Made by a program: the position numbers and the translations under genes. A stretch of 54,321 nt of DNA, taken from positions 1 to 54,321 of the forward strand of contig PKRG01000018.1 in assembly GCA_017577575.1 (NCBI GenBank), written 5' to 3'. Below are positions 36,008 through 44,247 of the stretch, one piece after another. How positions within the stretch are numbered: the first letter of the stretch is position 1; each line of letters begins with the position of its first letter. The notes under the pieces are model-generated. The model worked only from the letters and a program-made list of their open reading frames with translations. It was not told the DNA's origin and searched no databases. Origin of the DNA: Acidimicrobiia bacterium. GTDB taxonomy: Bacteria > Actinomycetota > Acidimicrobiia > Spongiisociales > ZC4RG35.

Positions 36008-36622
36008 TCAGGCGCCGAGCACGATCCGCACGGCGAGGCCGAGCACGACCAGGTTGCCGACGACCAGCGTGACCGCTCTGGCTCGGGGCGACAACCCGCG
36101 GCGGCCGAATGCGCCGGCGGCCGCCAGCAGCGTCTGCCAGGAGAGGGAAGCCAGGAAGGCTCCCCCGGCGAACAGGGCGAGGGGCACCAGACCCTGCTGG
36201 CGGCCCAGACCGGACCCGAGGACCAGCGTGGTGAAGTACACGACGGTGAGCGGATTGATGATCGTGATTCCCAGGAAGCGCAGGTAGTTGCCGATCAGGT
36301 CCGATCGCCTGACCCCCAGATCGGGAGCCGACTCGGGCCGGCGACGGATGCCGACCAGGCCCCACACGGCGATCGCCGCGAGCACCGCCGCCGACACCGC
36401 GCGTATCTGGGCCGACCATGGCTCCAAGCGGGCCGCGATCACCGAGCCGGCGACGGCCGCCACCAGCGCGTACAGGAGGTCGGCGGTGGCCGCACCCGCT
36501 CCGGCGCTGAAGCCATACCTGAACCCGCCTCGCATGGCCGCGCCGACGATCAGGATCGCCACTGCTCCGACCGGTATGGCGATGCCGTAGCCCGCCACCA
36601 TCCCATCGAAGAACGCCTGCAT
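36008..36622 (-). CDS. LysE/RhtB-family exporter
   Basis: The 204-residue protein has six hydrophobic helices and the family's markers: an N-terminal GYGIAIPVGAVAILI helix with the GPs-like proline position, FRYGFSAGAGAATADLLYALVA, and NPLTVVYFTTLVLG in the second half. LysE-type proteins export amino acids or related small molecules. It lies 45 bases upstream of the decarboxylase on the same strand, so it may be co-transcribed with it; export of an amine or amino acid linked to that enzyme is a guess. ATG 36622 is divergent from the next gene by 69 bases. Confidence 0.85.
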   Translation of the reverse strand: MQAFFDGMVAGYGIAIPVGAVAILIVGAAMRGGFRYGFSAGAGAATADLLYALVAAVAGSVIAARLEPWSAQIRAVSAAVLAAIAVWGLVGIRRRPESAPDLGVRRSDLIGNYLRFLGITIINPLTVVYFTTLVLGSGLGRQQGLVPLALFAGGAFLASLSWQTLLAAAGAFGRRGLSPRARAVTLVVGNLVVLGLAVRIVLGA

Positions 36623-36691
36623 CGACCGCTCCGTCTCCGACCTGTGAAATCCGCGCCCGTCCCGAGTCGGCCGCCGCTACCTTCGCCGTGC

Positions 36692-37861
36692 ATGTTCTCC
36701 ACCGAGCAACGGCGCAGGCGCCTGGTCCGTCGCCACTGCCTCGACGGCTCGGCACCGGACGCCCTGGCGGCGGTGACCGCGGTGACGGCCTTCCACTCCT
36801 CGGACCCCGTCACGCCCTATCTGGGCGTGCGCGCCCGCATGGAGGGGTTCACCACCGGCCGGCTCGACGACCTGCTCTGGGAACGCCGGACATTGTGGCG
36901 GCTCCACGCCATGCGCCGCACCCTTTTCTTGGTCCCGGCTGCGGCGGCACCCGACTTCCTCGGCGGGGCGTCGGCCGGTGTCGCCCGCCGGGAGCACGAA
37001 CGGGTCGTCGGCTGGCTCGCCGCCGACATGGGCGAGGGTAAGGCTCGGAGATGGCTCGAGACGGCGAAGCAGGAGGTCGTCGGCTTCCTGGAGAGCGAAG
37101 GCGGCGAGTGGAGGGTCCAGGACCTGACCGAGGCCCTCCCCTCGATCGGCCGCACCGTCCGCGTGGGTGGGGGCAAGTGGGCGACGGACACACCGGTGTC
37201 GTCACGGCTCCTCTACCTGCTGGGGATGGAAGGGCGGGTGGTTCGCACCCGGCCCGCCGGCTCGTGGCGGTCGAGCCAATACCGCTGGGCAGCCACTTCG
37301 GTGTGGTTCGGGTCCATGCCCCAAATCGGCGACCCCGCCGCCCACCGGGCGGAGATCGTGCGCATGTATCTCAGGTCCTTCGGCCCCGCCACCACCAGCG
37401 ACATCCGGTGGTGGACCGGGTGGACGGCCCGCGACTGCAAGGCGGCGCTGAACGCCGTCGAGGCGACGACGGTGGAACTGGAAGACGGCGAGCAGGGATG
37501 GGTCCTCGGTGGCGACACGGAAGAGGACGGCCCACCCACCGACGCCGTGGCCTTCCTGCCCGGCCTGGACCCGACGCCGATGGGGTGGAAACACCGCGAC
37601 TGGTTCCTGGGGCCCCACGGCGACCAGTTGTTCGACGACGCCGGCAACATCGGGCCGTCGATATGGCTCGGCGGCAGGATCGTCGGGGGCTGGGCACAGA
37701 CCGCCGACGGGAAGGTGGTCTACGAACTGCTGGAAGAGGTCGATGGGCGAGACGCCGACCGGGTCGCCGAAGAGGCGGCGCGGCTGGAGGAGTGGCTGGG
37801 AGGAGAGGTGGCCTCCGTCCGCTTCCGGACCCCGCTGGAGCGGCGCCTGTCGGGCCGGTGA
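36692..37861 (+). CDS. Winged-helix (HTH_42, AlkZ/YcaQ-like) protein
   Basis: The 389-residue protein is a PF06224-type winged-helix protein. Markers are TGRLDDLLWERRTLWRLHAMRRTLFLVP near 50-80, where family members have an R-x-x-H-x-x-R-x-T/L-F/H pattern, the central AALNAVEATTVELEDGEQGWVLGG region, and FLPGLDPTPMGWKHRDWFLG with the late DPTPMGW motif. YcaQ/AlkZ members are DNA glycosylases that unhook interstrand crosslinks or remove alkylated bases. Actinobacterial paralogues are many and mostly untested. I do not see the QxQ or QxD catalytic motif of AlkZ clearly, so activity is uncertain. ATG 36692 is the family-consistent start. Confidence 0.78.
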   Translation: MFSTEQRRRRLVRRHCLDGSAPDALAAVTAVTAFHSSDPVTPYLGVRARMEGFTTGRLDDLLWERRTLWRLHAMRRTLFLVPAAAAPDFLGGASAGVARREHERVVGWLAADMGEGKARRWLETAKQEVVGFLESEGGEWRVQDLTEALPSIGRTVRVGGGKWATDTPVSSRLLYLLGMEGRVVRTRPAGSWRSSQYRWAATSVWFGSMPQIGDPAAHRAEIVRMYLRSFGPATTSDIRWWTGWTARDCKAALNAVEATTVELEDGEQGWVLGGDTEEDGPPTDAVAFLPGLDPTPMGWKHRDWFLGPHGDQLFDDAGNIGPSIWLGGRIVGGWAQTADGKVVYELLEEVDGRDADRVAEEAARLEEWLGGEVASVRFRTPLERRLSGR

Positions 37862-37893
37862 GGCGCAATCCGGTGGGCGGATAACCTGAGCGG

Positions 37894-38247
37894 GTGACCG
37901 ACCGCAGACCGAGATGGCTGTACGGGGTGGGCTCCGAGCCCGACCCCCGCTTCACCCTCGCCAACGAACGCACCCTCCTCGCCTGGATCCGAACCGCGGT
38001 CGGGTTCGCCGCCGCCGGAGGGGGCATCCTCCTGGCCCGGGAAGCTCTCGGCGAGTGGGCTCCCCAGGCCGCGGCGGTGGCGTTCGCCGTGGCGCTGGTG
38101 GTGGCCGTGGGGGCGACGGTTCGCTGGGCGCGGATGGAGAGGGCACTGAGGCTGGGTGAGCCGCTCCCGGGACCGACCCTGGCGATGCTGCTCGTGGCGG
38201 TCGTCGTCACCGGTTCGCTGGCGGCGATAGTGAGCGTGCTGCGATGA
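37894..38247 (+). CDS. DUF202 (YidH-like) membrane protein
   Basis: The 117-residue protein has the DUF202 signature PRFTLANERTLLAWIRTAVGFAAAGGGILL, followed by two more hydrophobic helices. Three transmembrane segments in ~110 residues match the family. The function is unknown. Start is GTG 37894, 32 bases after the AlkZ-like gene. A second DUF202 gene follows with an ATGA overlap, which is the usual paired arrangement. Confidence 0.87.
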   Translation: MTDRRPRWLYGVGSEPDPRFTLANERTLLAWIRTAVGFAAAGGGILLAREALGEWAPQAAAVAFAVALVVAVGATVRWARMERALRLGEPLPGPTLAMLLVAVVVTGSLAAIVSVLR

Positions 38248-38534
38248 CGCCGCGGGAGACCCAGCCCGAGCGCACGGCCCTGGCGGGGAGCCGCACCGGC
38301 GCATCCATCTTCGTGCTCGGCTTCGTGCTGCTGCGTCTCGGCCTCCTCGAAAGGGGGTGGCTGCTGACCGTGCTCGCCCTGGCGGCACTGACCGCCGGAG
38401 TCGTCGAGATCTTTCTCTCCTACCGCGATTCCCGCCGCGCAGGACCGGGGATTCCCGTGGCGGCGATGTCGTTGGCGGCGGCGGTCGTCCTGGCCTCTCT
38501 GGGCGGAGTGGTGGCGGCGCTCACCATCGACTGA
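38244..38534 (+). CDS. Second DUF202-type membrane protein
   Basis: The 96-residue protein reads QPERTALAGSRTGASIFVLGFVLLRLG at the N-terminus, the shorter DUF202 form (ERT-LAWSRT-type motif, here with Gly for Trp), and has three hydrophobic helices. Its ATG overlaps the stop of the first DUF202 gene (ATGA at 38244-38247). The two proteins probably form one complex in the membrane; nothing in the neighbourhood suggests a substrate. Confidence 0.82.
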   Translation: MTPRETQPERTALAGSRTGASIFVLGFVLLRLGLLERGWLLTVLALAALTAGVVEIFLSYRDSRRAGPGIPVAAMSLAAAVVLASLGGVVAALTID

Positions 38535-38562
38535 GCCGGCGCCGCTGGCATACTCGCTTCCC

Positions 38563-39204
38563 ATGCGAATCGAACGACTGGGCCATGCCTGCCTCCTGGT
38601 CGAAGGTGGCGACTCCCGGCTGCTGGTCGACCCGGGCGGCTTCTCGACCGCCTGGCACGACCTCGAAGACGTCGACGCGGTGCTGATAACCCACCAGCAC
38701 GCCGACCACGTCGACCCCGAGCATCTCGCTCCCCTGGTTGGGCGGACCGGCGCCCGGGTCTGGGCCGAAGAGGCGGTGGTGCCGATGCTCGCCGGCGAAT
38801 CCGTGGACGCCCGGGCAGCCAGGGTCGGCGACCGTATCGATCTCGGCTCCATCCAGGTGGAGGTGGCAGGAGGGATCCACAACGAGATCCACCCGTCGAT
38901 CCCTCGGGTCGGCAACGTGGGCTATGTGCTCTCGGAGGCCGGGGGCGCTCGCCTCTACCACCCGGGCGACTCCTACGAGTACCCGCTGGAAGGGGTGGAC
39001 GTGCTCGCCTTGCCTCTCACTGCCCCGTGGGCGCGGATGGCGATGACGGCCGACTTCCTCGCCGCGGTGGCGCCGGCCCGGGCGTTCCCGATCCACGACG
39101 CCATCGTCTCCGACGCCGGGTGGGGCCTGTACCTGCGTCTCGTCCAGCAGGTCACCGGCCTGAGCGTGGAAGAGGTCGGCCCCGACGGGTCGCTCGACGT
39201 CTAG
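38563..39204 (+). CDS. UlaG-like metallo-beta-lactamase-fold hydrolase
   Basis: The 213-residue protein has the short UlaG-type MBL fold: RIERLGHACLLVEGGDSRLLVDPGG, the metal motif ITHQHADHVDPE, IHNEIHPSIPRVGNVGYVL, YHPGDSYEYPLEGVDVLALPL with the metal Asp in PGDS, and FPIHDAIVSDAGWGLYL with the last histidine. All metal ligands are present. Such proteins hydrolyse phosphodiesters or lactones; the substrate is unknown. It is unrelated in type to the ComEC-like protein at 2971-5178. ATG 38563 follows DUF202 by 28 bases and the gene is convergent with fabH. Confidence 0.88.
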   Translation: MRIERLGHACLLVEGGDSRLLVDPGGFSTAWHDLEDVDAVLITHQHADHVDPEHLAPLVGRTGARVWAEEAVVPMLAGESVDARAARVGDRIDLGSIQVEVAGGIHNEIHPSIPRVGNVGYVLSEAGGARLYHPGDSYEYPLEGVDVLALPLTAPWARMAMTADFLAAVAPARAFPIHDAIVSDAGWGLYLRLVQQVTGLSVEEVGPDGSLDV

Positions 39205-39207
39205 CGG

Positions 39208-40194
39208 TCAGAACTGGACGGCGGCCGCCGCCCAGTGGAATCCGGCGCCGAAGGCGGCCGCCACCACCAGGTCCCCGGGCCGGATACGGCCGTTGCGACG
39301 AGCCTCCCACAGCGCGAACGGGACCGTGGCAGACCCGATGTTGCCGTAGGAGGCGATGTTCGAGTACATCCGGTCGGGCTCGACCCCGAGCTCCTTGCCC
39401 ACGGCGTCGATGATCCGTTGGTTGGCCTGGTGAGGCACCACCAGCGCTACGTCGGCGAGGGACGCCCCGACCCGTTCGATGATCTCGCGGGCTGCCTCGC
39501 TCATGCGACGCACCGCCTCCCGGAACACCTCCCGCCCGTTCATCGTCAGGTGGTTGTACGCCCCCGAAGTCACCGCTTCCTGGTTGAACGGGTGGCGAGT
39601 CCCGCCCGTGGACAGGGTCAGGATCCCCGCCTTGGACCCGTCGGTGCCGGCCACGACGTCGAGCACCTTCGCCGTCCCTCCCTCGGGCCCCATCACGACA
39701 GCGCCGGCGCCGTCCCCGAACAGCACGCAGGTCTCGCGCTCTTTCCAGGAGATGATGCGGGAGATCAGCTCCACCCCCACGACCAGGATCCGCTCGGGAT
39801 GGAGGGCGATGCGGGCACGGGCGACGTCGATCGCCTGCAGCCACCCGGCACACCCCGAGCCCCCCAGGTCGTAGGCGGGGATGCTGCCCGCTCCCAGGCG
39901 GTCCTGGAGGAACGCCGCCGTGTCGGGCGTGTACACCTCGGGGGTGTCGGTGGCGACGATGATCTCGTCGATATCGGATCCGTCCAGGCCGGCCTCCTCC
40001 AGCGCCACCCGGGCGGCGTTCTCGGCCAGGTCGGCGGTCGCCTCGTCGGGGGCGGCGAAGCGCCGCTCGCGGATCCCGGTCCGCGTCACGATCCACTCGT
40101 CGGTCGTGTCGACCAACTCTTCCCAGTCCCGGTTGGTGAACACCCGCTCCGGGACGTAGCCGCCGAAGCCGAGGATCGCCGCGGTGATGCTCAT
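39208..40194 (-). CDS. fabH: Beta-ketoacyl-ACP synthase III-like protein
   Basis: FabH condenses acyl-CoA with malonyl-ACP to start fatty-acid or related chains. The 328-residue protein has the thiolase-fold triad: C115 in LGGSGCAGWLQ, H255 in LVVPHQANQRI and N285 in SNIASYGNIGSATVP. The cysteine motif is SGCAGW rather than the common A-C-A/S-G-F. The GDGAGAVVMGP and SDEWIVTRTGIRERR-type segments also fit. No other fatty-acid synthase genes are near, so it may serve a side pathway rather than the main FAS-II. It lies 31 bases downstream of the threonine aldolase gene on the same strand. Confidence 0.88.
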   Translation of the reverse strand: MSITAAILGFGGYVPERVFTNRDWEELVDTTDEWIVTRTGIRERRFAAPDEATADLAENAARVALEEAGLDGSDIDEIIVATDTPEVYTPDTAAFLQDRLGAGSIPAYDLGGSGCAGWLQAIDVARARIALHPERILVVGVELISRIISWKERETCVLFGDGAGAVVMGPEGGTAKVLDVVAGTDGSKAGILTLSTGGTRHPFNQEAVTSGAYNHLTMNGREVFREAVRRMSEAAREIIERVGASLADVALVVPHQANQRIIDAVGKELGVEPDRMYSNIASYGNIGSATVPFALWEARRNGRIRPGDLVVAAAFGAGFHWAAAAVQF

Positions 40195-40225
40195 GAGCCG
40201 AGCGTAACGGCCCGGCGGCGGGTCG

Positions 40226-41254
40226 TCACGCCTCCGCCGCCGCCACCAGGATCGAGGCCGCCTCCCGGCATTGGTCGGCGCTCACGTCCCGGTGGGTGAC
40301 GGCCCGGATCCCGTCGCCGAACGCGAACACCCCCACCCCGGCTTCCCGGGCCCGGTCGACGACGGTCTGGGGGTCGGGTGCGCCAGGGACGAGGCGGAAG
40401 AAGACGATGTTGGTCTGGACGGCCGCCGGGTCGAGGGAGATGGCGTCGGAGGAGGCCAGGATCTCGGCGAGGGCCCGGGCGTTGGCGTGGTCGGTGGCCA
40501 GGTCGTCCATGTGGTGGTCGAGAGCGTGGGAGGCGGCGGCGGCGAAGACGCCCACCTGGCGCATGGCCCCGCCGAGCATGCGCCGGTAGCGGCGGGCCCG
40601 GGCGATCAGGTCGGCGGGCCCCGCCATCATCGCCCCGCCGGGGGCGCCGAGGCCCTTGGAGAACGCCACCCACACGACGTCGAACGGGGCGGCGAGGCGG
40701 GCGGGCTCCACGTCGAGGGCCACCGCGGCGTTCCACAGCCGGGCGCCGTCGAGGAACGTCGTCACCCCCTCCGTGCGCGCCGCCCCACACACCGACTCGA
40801 TCATTTCCAGGGGGACGACCACGCCTCCGGCCCGGTTGTGGGTGTCCTCGAAGCAGACCAGCGTCGTGGGCGGCAGCAGCTCGTGGCCCCGGGGTTTTCG
40901 GGCGGCGAGGAACTCGTCACGGTCGAACCAGCCGCGGCTGCCGCCGAGCTCGGTGAACTGCACGCCGGAGTTCGCCGCTCCCGCCCCGGTCTCCGACCAG
41001 ACCATGTGGGCACCGGCGGCCACGACGACGTCGTCTCCCGGCCGGGTCAGGGTGCGCAGCCCCACCTGGTTGGCCATGGTGCCGGTAGGGAGCCACAGCG
41101 CCGCCTCTTTGCCGAGGAGGTCGGCGACCCGCTCCTGCAGCTCGTTGATCGAGGGATCCTCGCCGAACTGGTCGTCGCCCACCTCCGCTTCGGCCATCGC
41201 CTGGCGCATGGCGTCGCAGGGGCGGGTGACGGTGTCGGAGCGGAGATCGATCAC
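40226..41254 (-). CDS. ltaE: Low-specificity threonine aldolase
   Basis: The PLP enzyme splits threonine or allo-threonine to glycine and acetaldehyde. The 342-residue protein shows IDLRSDTVTRPCDAMRQAM, EVGDDQFGEDPSINELQERVADLLGKEAALWLPTGTMANQVGL, FLDGARLWNAAVAL with the cofactor Asp, and the lysine loop VAFSKGLGAPGGAMMAG. All typical motifs and length are present. Start is GTG 41254. It lies 25 bases beyond the DUF7715-like gene and upstream of fabH, all on the minus strand. Confidence 0.92.
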   Translation of the reverse strand: MIDLRSDTVTRPCDAMRQAMAEAEVGDDQFGEDPSINELQERVADLLGKEAALWLPTGTMANQVGLRTLTRPGDDVVVAAGAHMVWSETGAGAANSGVQFTELGGSRGWFDRDEFLAARKPRGHELLPPTTLVCFEDTHNRAGGVVVPLEMIESVCGAARTEGVTTFLDGARLWNAAVALDVEPARLAAPFDVVWVAFSKGLGAPGGAMMAGPADLIARARRYRRMLGGAMRQVGVFAAAASHALDHHMDDLATDHANARALAEILASSDAISLDPAAVQTNIVFFRLVPGAPDPQTVVDRAREAGVGVFAFGDGIRAVTHRDVSADQCREAASILVAAAEA

Positions 41255-41279
41255 CCCGGGGAGTGTACGACTCCCGAGG

Positions 41280-41648
41280 TCAGCGTCGTTCGTACAGCCG
41301 GTCGCCTGCCAGACGCAAGGGCACCTCTGGTGTGAACTTCTCGGCCAGGTCGAGGTGGAGGTCGACGAGGCGGTCGACCCAGTCGTGGTCCTCGTCCTTG
41401 TCCTCGTCCACCCATCCGTCGCGGAGCAGCGTGTCCCAGAGGAGCTGGCGGTACATGGCTCGGTCGATGTCGATGTCGCGGACGGTGAAGGTCGTCGTCG
41501 ACAGCCCGCTCCCCAGGCCGGTCATCGCCTTCCCACAGTCGCAGGTGGGATCGTCACAGGTGATCGGTAGACGGACCAGCTCGCCTTCGATGGTCTGCGA
41601 GAAGTCGCCTGGCTCGGCGCCGGCGCGCGTCGCCACGAACACTTTCAT
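41280..41648 (-). CDS. DUF7715-like small protein
   Basis: The 122-residue protein starts at ATG 41648 (MKVFVATRAGAEPGDF) and has EGELVRLP followed by a cysteine cluster (ITCDDPTCDCGKAMTGL) and an acidic helix (DEDKDEDHDWVDRLVDLHLDLAEKF). This resembles actinobacterial DUF7715 proteins, which have the MKV-VAT start and a C-x-C-G-R/K motif. The cysteines may bind a metal. The function is unknown. An 855-base open frame extends further upstream but has no family-like sequence before this ATG. Confidence 0.6.
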   Translation of the reverse strand: MKVFVATRAGAEPGDFSQTIEGELVRLPITCDDPTCDCGKAMTGLGSGLSTTTFTVRDIDIDRAMYRQLLWDTLLRDGWVDEDKDEDHDWVDRLVDLHLDLAEKFTPEVPLRLAGDRLYERR

Positions 41649-41725
41649 TCCCAACTCCCTATTCGGATAGCCCGCCGTCAGCTTAGGAGCCCGCGCGATT
41701 CCCGCCAGAGGGCCGATTGACCCAC

Positions 41726-42586
41726 TCACAGGCGGCCGGCGGCGGCCTCGTCGAGCCGCCAGAGCATCGCCGAGAACGCCGGGACCCGAATGTAGCGGTA
41801 GCGGCCCCCGGCCGGCGTGCAGATTCGGTGCAGGGTGCCGTCGTCCCACCAGAACAGGTCGCATCCGACCGGGAGCGGGGACTCGACGTAGGAAGACATG
41901 GCGTGGCGGAGCATGGCCAGGGCGACGTCGGTCAACGACTCGTCGCGGATGTGGTGGACGAGGATCTCGTCCCGGGCGGGAACCGCCACCAGCGCCCCAT
42001 AGGGGTGCCGGGGGCCGACGTAGCGGCCGATCGCCAGGACATGGGCGGAGGTCCATCGTCCGCCCCGGACAGCGAGGTAGTCGGCAGCGCCCTCGCCGAC
42101 CCTGAACCGCTCGGTGTGGACCGGCTCGTCCCACAACGACCCGCTCCGCGCTCGCTCCCAGACGCGGGGAGCGTCGACCCGCCAGCGCCGCACGGCCTCC
42201 GTCGTCACGGTCATCCCCAGCGGCCCGCGGCGGAGCATCAGGCGCTCACCGAGACCGTCGACCAGGGGACGTTCCATCAGGGCGCCGTCGAACAGTCCCA
42301 GGTCAGATTCGGCTACGACCGCCGCCCGAAGACCCGGCGCCGCCTCGTCGAACGTGGCCGGCATCGACGGGTCGACGGCCAGGAGGGTGTCGAAGTGGCT
42401 GCGCACCGCTTCCTCCCACTCGGCCGGATCGCGGTCGGCGAGCCGCCTCCGCAGCGGCTCGAGCCCGAAGACCCTCCCGTCGTCGGTGGCGAGCCCATCG
42501 CCGGTGACGCGGACATCGACCCCGACCGCCGCGAAGTAGGACAGGGCGAGCTCGACGATCTGGGCGGGGGTGGGTGCATCGGCCAT
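41726..42586 (-). CDS. Conserved hypothetical protein, distantly DUF1444-like
   Basis: The 286-residue protein is soluble and mixed alpha/beta. It has GLEPLRRRLADRDPAEWEEAVRSHFD early, and a late YGALVAVPARDEILVHHIRDESL segment followed by a helix and a CDLFWWDDGTLHRI strand pair. The late segment recalls the AVPxxDxLI strand of DUF1444/YtpQ proteins, but the overall match is weak and I do not assign a function. It starts at ATG 42586 right after a period-10 tandem repeat, 46 bases downstream of the thioesterase gene. Confidence 0.6.
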   Translation of the reverse strand: MADAPTPAQIVELALSYFAAVGVDVRVTGDGLATDDGRVFGLEPLRRRLADRDPAEWEEAVRSHFDTLLAVDPSMPATFDEAAPGLRAAVVAESDLGLFDGALMERPLVDGLGERLMLRRGPLGMTVTTEAVRRWRVDAPRVWERARSGSLWDEPVHTERFRVGEGAADYLAVRGGRWTSAHVLAIGRYVGPRHPYGALVAVPARDEILVHHIRDESLTDVALAMLRHAMSSYVESPLPVGCDLFWWDDGTLHRICTPAGGRYRYIRVPAFSAMLWRLDEAAAGRL

Positions 42587-42590
42587 GGCG

Positions 42591-42620
42591 CCGACGATAT
42601 ACGACGATATACGACGATTG
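42591..42620. repeat. Period-10 tandem repeat upstream of the hypothetical gene
   Basis: The unit cgacgatata occurs nearly three times in a row (ccgacgatat-acgacgatat-acgacgattg), 5 bases upstream of the ATG at 42586. One unit per helical turn puts identical faces in line, and the TATA cores could act as -10 elements on the minus strand or as protein-binding repeats. It also separates the gene from the thioesterase stop at 42633. Confidence 0.5.
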
Positions 42621-42632
42621 AAGAGGGTTGAG

Positions 42633-43034
42633 TCAGCGGGACAGGGTGAGGGTGGTTCCGACGAACCGGGCGATGCAGGTTCCTCCCGCCGTCACCGGGA
42701 TGTCCCAGGTGCGCTCGGGTGTGTCCGAGCCGAGGGCGGGGCGGGCGTCGGCGGCCACCACCTGGCCGACCGCGGCCGTGCCGTGACGCACGAAGTGGGT
42801 GGCCACGGCGACGGCGGTGACGCCGGCGTTGGAGATCAGGCTCATCGCGCAATCGGCCAGGGCGAAGAGAGCCCCGGTGGACACTCGTCCCGACTCGTCC
42901 AGATGCGTCTCGGACACCGTCATCTCGACCACGACGCGGTCGGGCTCGTCGACGACGAGGCGGGCGCCCAGGGCGGCTGCGAAACGATCCCGGGCGAGGA
43001 GGGTGGCGGCGTCCATCGGCGTCGATTGTGCCAC
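42633..43034 (-). CDS. PaaI-type hotdog thioesterase
   Basis: The 133-residue protein has a single hotdog domain: VVVEMTVSETHLDESGRVSTGALFALADCAMSLISNAG with the G-x-x-x-x-L-x-D core of PaaI enzymes, then ATHFVRHGTAAVGQVVAADARP. Such enzymes hydrolyse acyl-CoA, often phenylacetyl- or hydroxybenzoyl-type. GTG 43034 is one base after the MFS stop, and an in-frame ATG at 43016 is a possible alternative start. Co-transcription with the MFS gene is almost certain. Confidence 0.85.
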   Translation of the reverse strand: MAQSTPMDAATLLARDRFAAALGARLVVDEPDRVVVEMTVSETHLDESGRVSTGALFALADCAMSLISNAGVTAVAVATHFVRHGTAAVGQVVAADARPALGSDTPERTWDIPVTAGGTCIARFVGTTLTLSR

Positions 43035-43035
43035 G

Positions 43036-44193
43036 TCAACCCCGCCGCGCCCGGCGTCCGAGCAGGACCGGGGCTGCGATCAGGGTGGCGAGCGCCAGGC
43101 TGGCGGCGACGAGGAGCCACATCGGGTCGAACGACAGACGGTCGGCGACGAACCCGAGAACGACCGGGCCGACGCCGCCGCCGACGAACACCCCGGCCTG
43201 GGTGATGGCCGACCGGGAGGCGGCCGAGCTGCGGTCGGAGCCCACCACGGTGGCGGTGAGCAGCCCCGGCCAGCCCCAGCCGGTCGCATAGGCGGCGACG
43301 ACGAGGAGCACGAACCACACGCCGGTGGCCCACGGCAGCAGGGCGAAGGCGACGGCGCCCGCGGCGAGGAGGGAGAAGAAAGCTTTCCCCACCCCGCCGA
43401 CCCGGTCCACCGCCAGACCGGCGAGGAGGCGGGCGCCGATGCTCGCTCCGGAGCCGGCGAACTGGAGCCAGCCGGCCGTCGCCTCGTCGAGGCCCGCTTC
43501 GACCGACGCGGTGACCAGGAACGTCCCCAGTGCCCCGGCGGCCATCGCCCCCAAGGCGGCGACACCCGCCAGACGGCGCAGCTCCGAGACCGTCAGCCGG
43601 TCGCCGTCCCGGACCGGGGCGACGGCGGGCGGCGGATCGGGCAGGTGGCGGGGAACGAGGGACCAGACCACCACGGCGAGCAAGGGGGCGATGAGGAAGG
43701 CGGCCCGCCAACCCAGGTCGATGACCACGGTCGGGACGGCGACGCCGGCGAGGAGGGTGGAGCTGGGGATCCCGGCGTGTTTGATGCCGAAGACCGTGGC
43801 GATCCGGCGCGGGCTCGTGTACTGGGCGAGCGCCTGGTTGGCGGCGGGGTTGCTGATGCCGTAGACGACGGCTCCGGCCACCAGCAGCGCGCCGAGGGCC
43901 CATGCGTTGCGGACCAGGGCGGCGATGAGCGTGGAGAGGAGCGCCGAGCCGACGATGTTCATTCGCATCGCCTTCTGCCACCCGACCCTCTCCACCCACC
44001 GGCCGAGACGCGGGGAAACCGCAGCGGCGGTCAGGAAGAAGGCCGCGGTCAGCGCACCCAGGGCGAGCGGGCCGAGCGCGAGCTCGGATCCGATCTGGAA
44101 GAAGGCCGCCCCGGTCAGGAACACCGGGAGGGTGGACAGGGTGACCAACAGGACGCCGAGAGTGAGGAGTCGAAGCTGGGACGTCCGGGTCAT
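43036..44193 (-). CDS. MFS transporter
   Basis: The 385-residue protein has twelve hydrophobic helices and the major-facilitator halves; AAAVSPRLGRWVERVGWQKAM carries the loop 2-3 signature (G-x-x-x-D/E-R-x-G-x-x-x). ISNPAANQALAQYTSPRRIATVFGIKHAGIP marks the CynX/NimT-like or YfcJ-like branch. ATG 44193 is preferred; open sequence continues upstream but crosses the divergent DUF445 promoter region. The substrate is unknown; pairing with a thioesterase hints at an organic acid. Confidence 0.87.
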   Translation of the reverse strand: MTRTSQLRLLTLGVLLVTLSTLPVFLTGAAFFQIGSELALGPLALGALTAAFFLTAAAVSPRLGRWVERVGWQKAMRMNIVGSALLSTLIAALVRNAWALGALLVAGAVVYGISNPAANQALAQYTSPRRIATVFGIKHAGIPSSTLLAGVAVPTVVIDLGWRAAFLIAPLLAVVVWSLVPRHLPDPPPAVAPVRDGDRLTVSELRRLAGVAALGAMAAGALGTFLVTASVEAGLDEATAGWLQFAGSGASIGARLLAGLAVDRVGGVGKAFFSLLAAGAVAFALLPWATGVWFVLLVVAAYATGWGWPGLLTATVVGSDRSSAASRSAITQAGVFVGGGVGPVVLGFVADRLSFDPMWLLVAASLALATLIAAPVLLGRRARRG

Positions 44194-44247
44194 CCCAGGA
44201 ATCGTACGGTGGCCGCCGTTCGCCCGACCCCATGCCACCATGATCCG

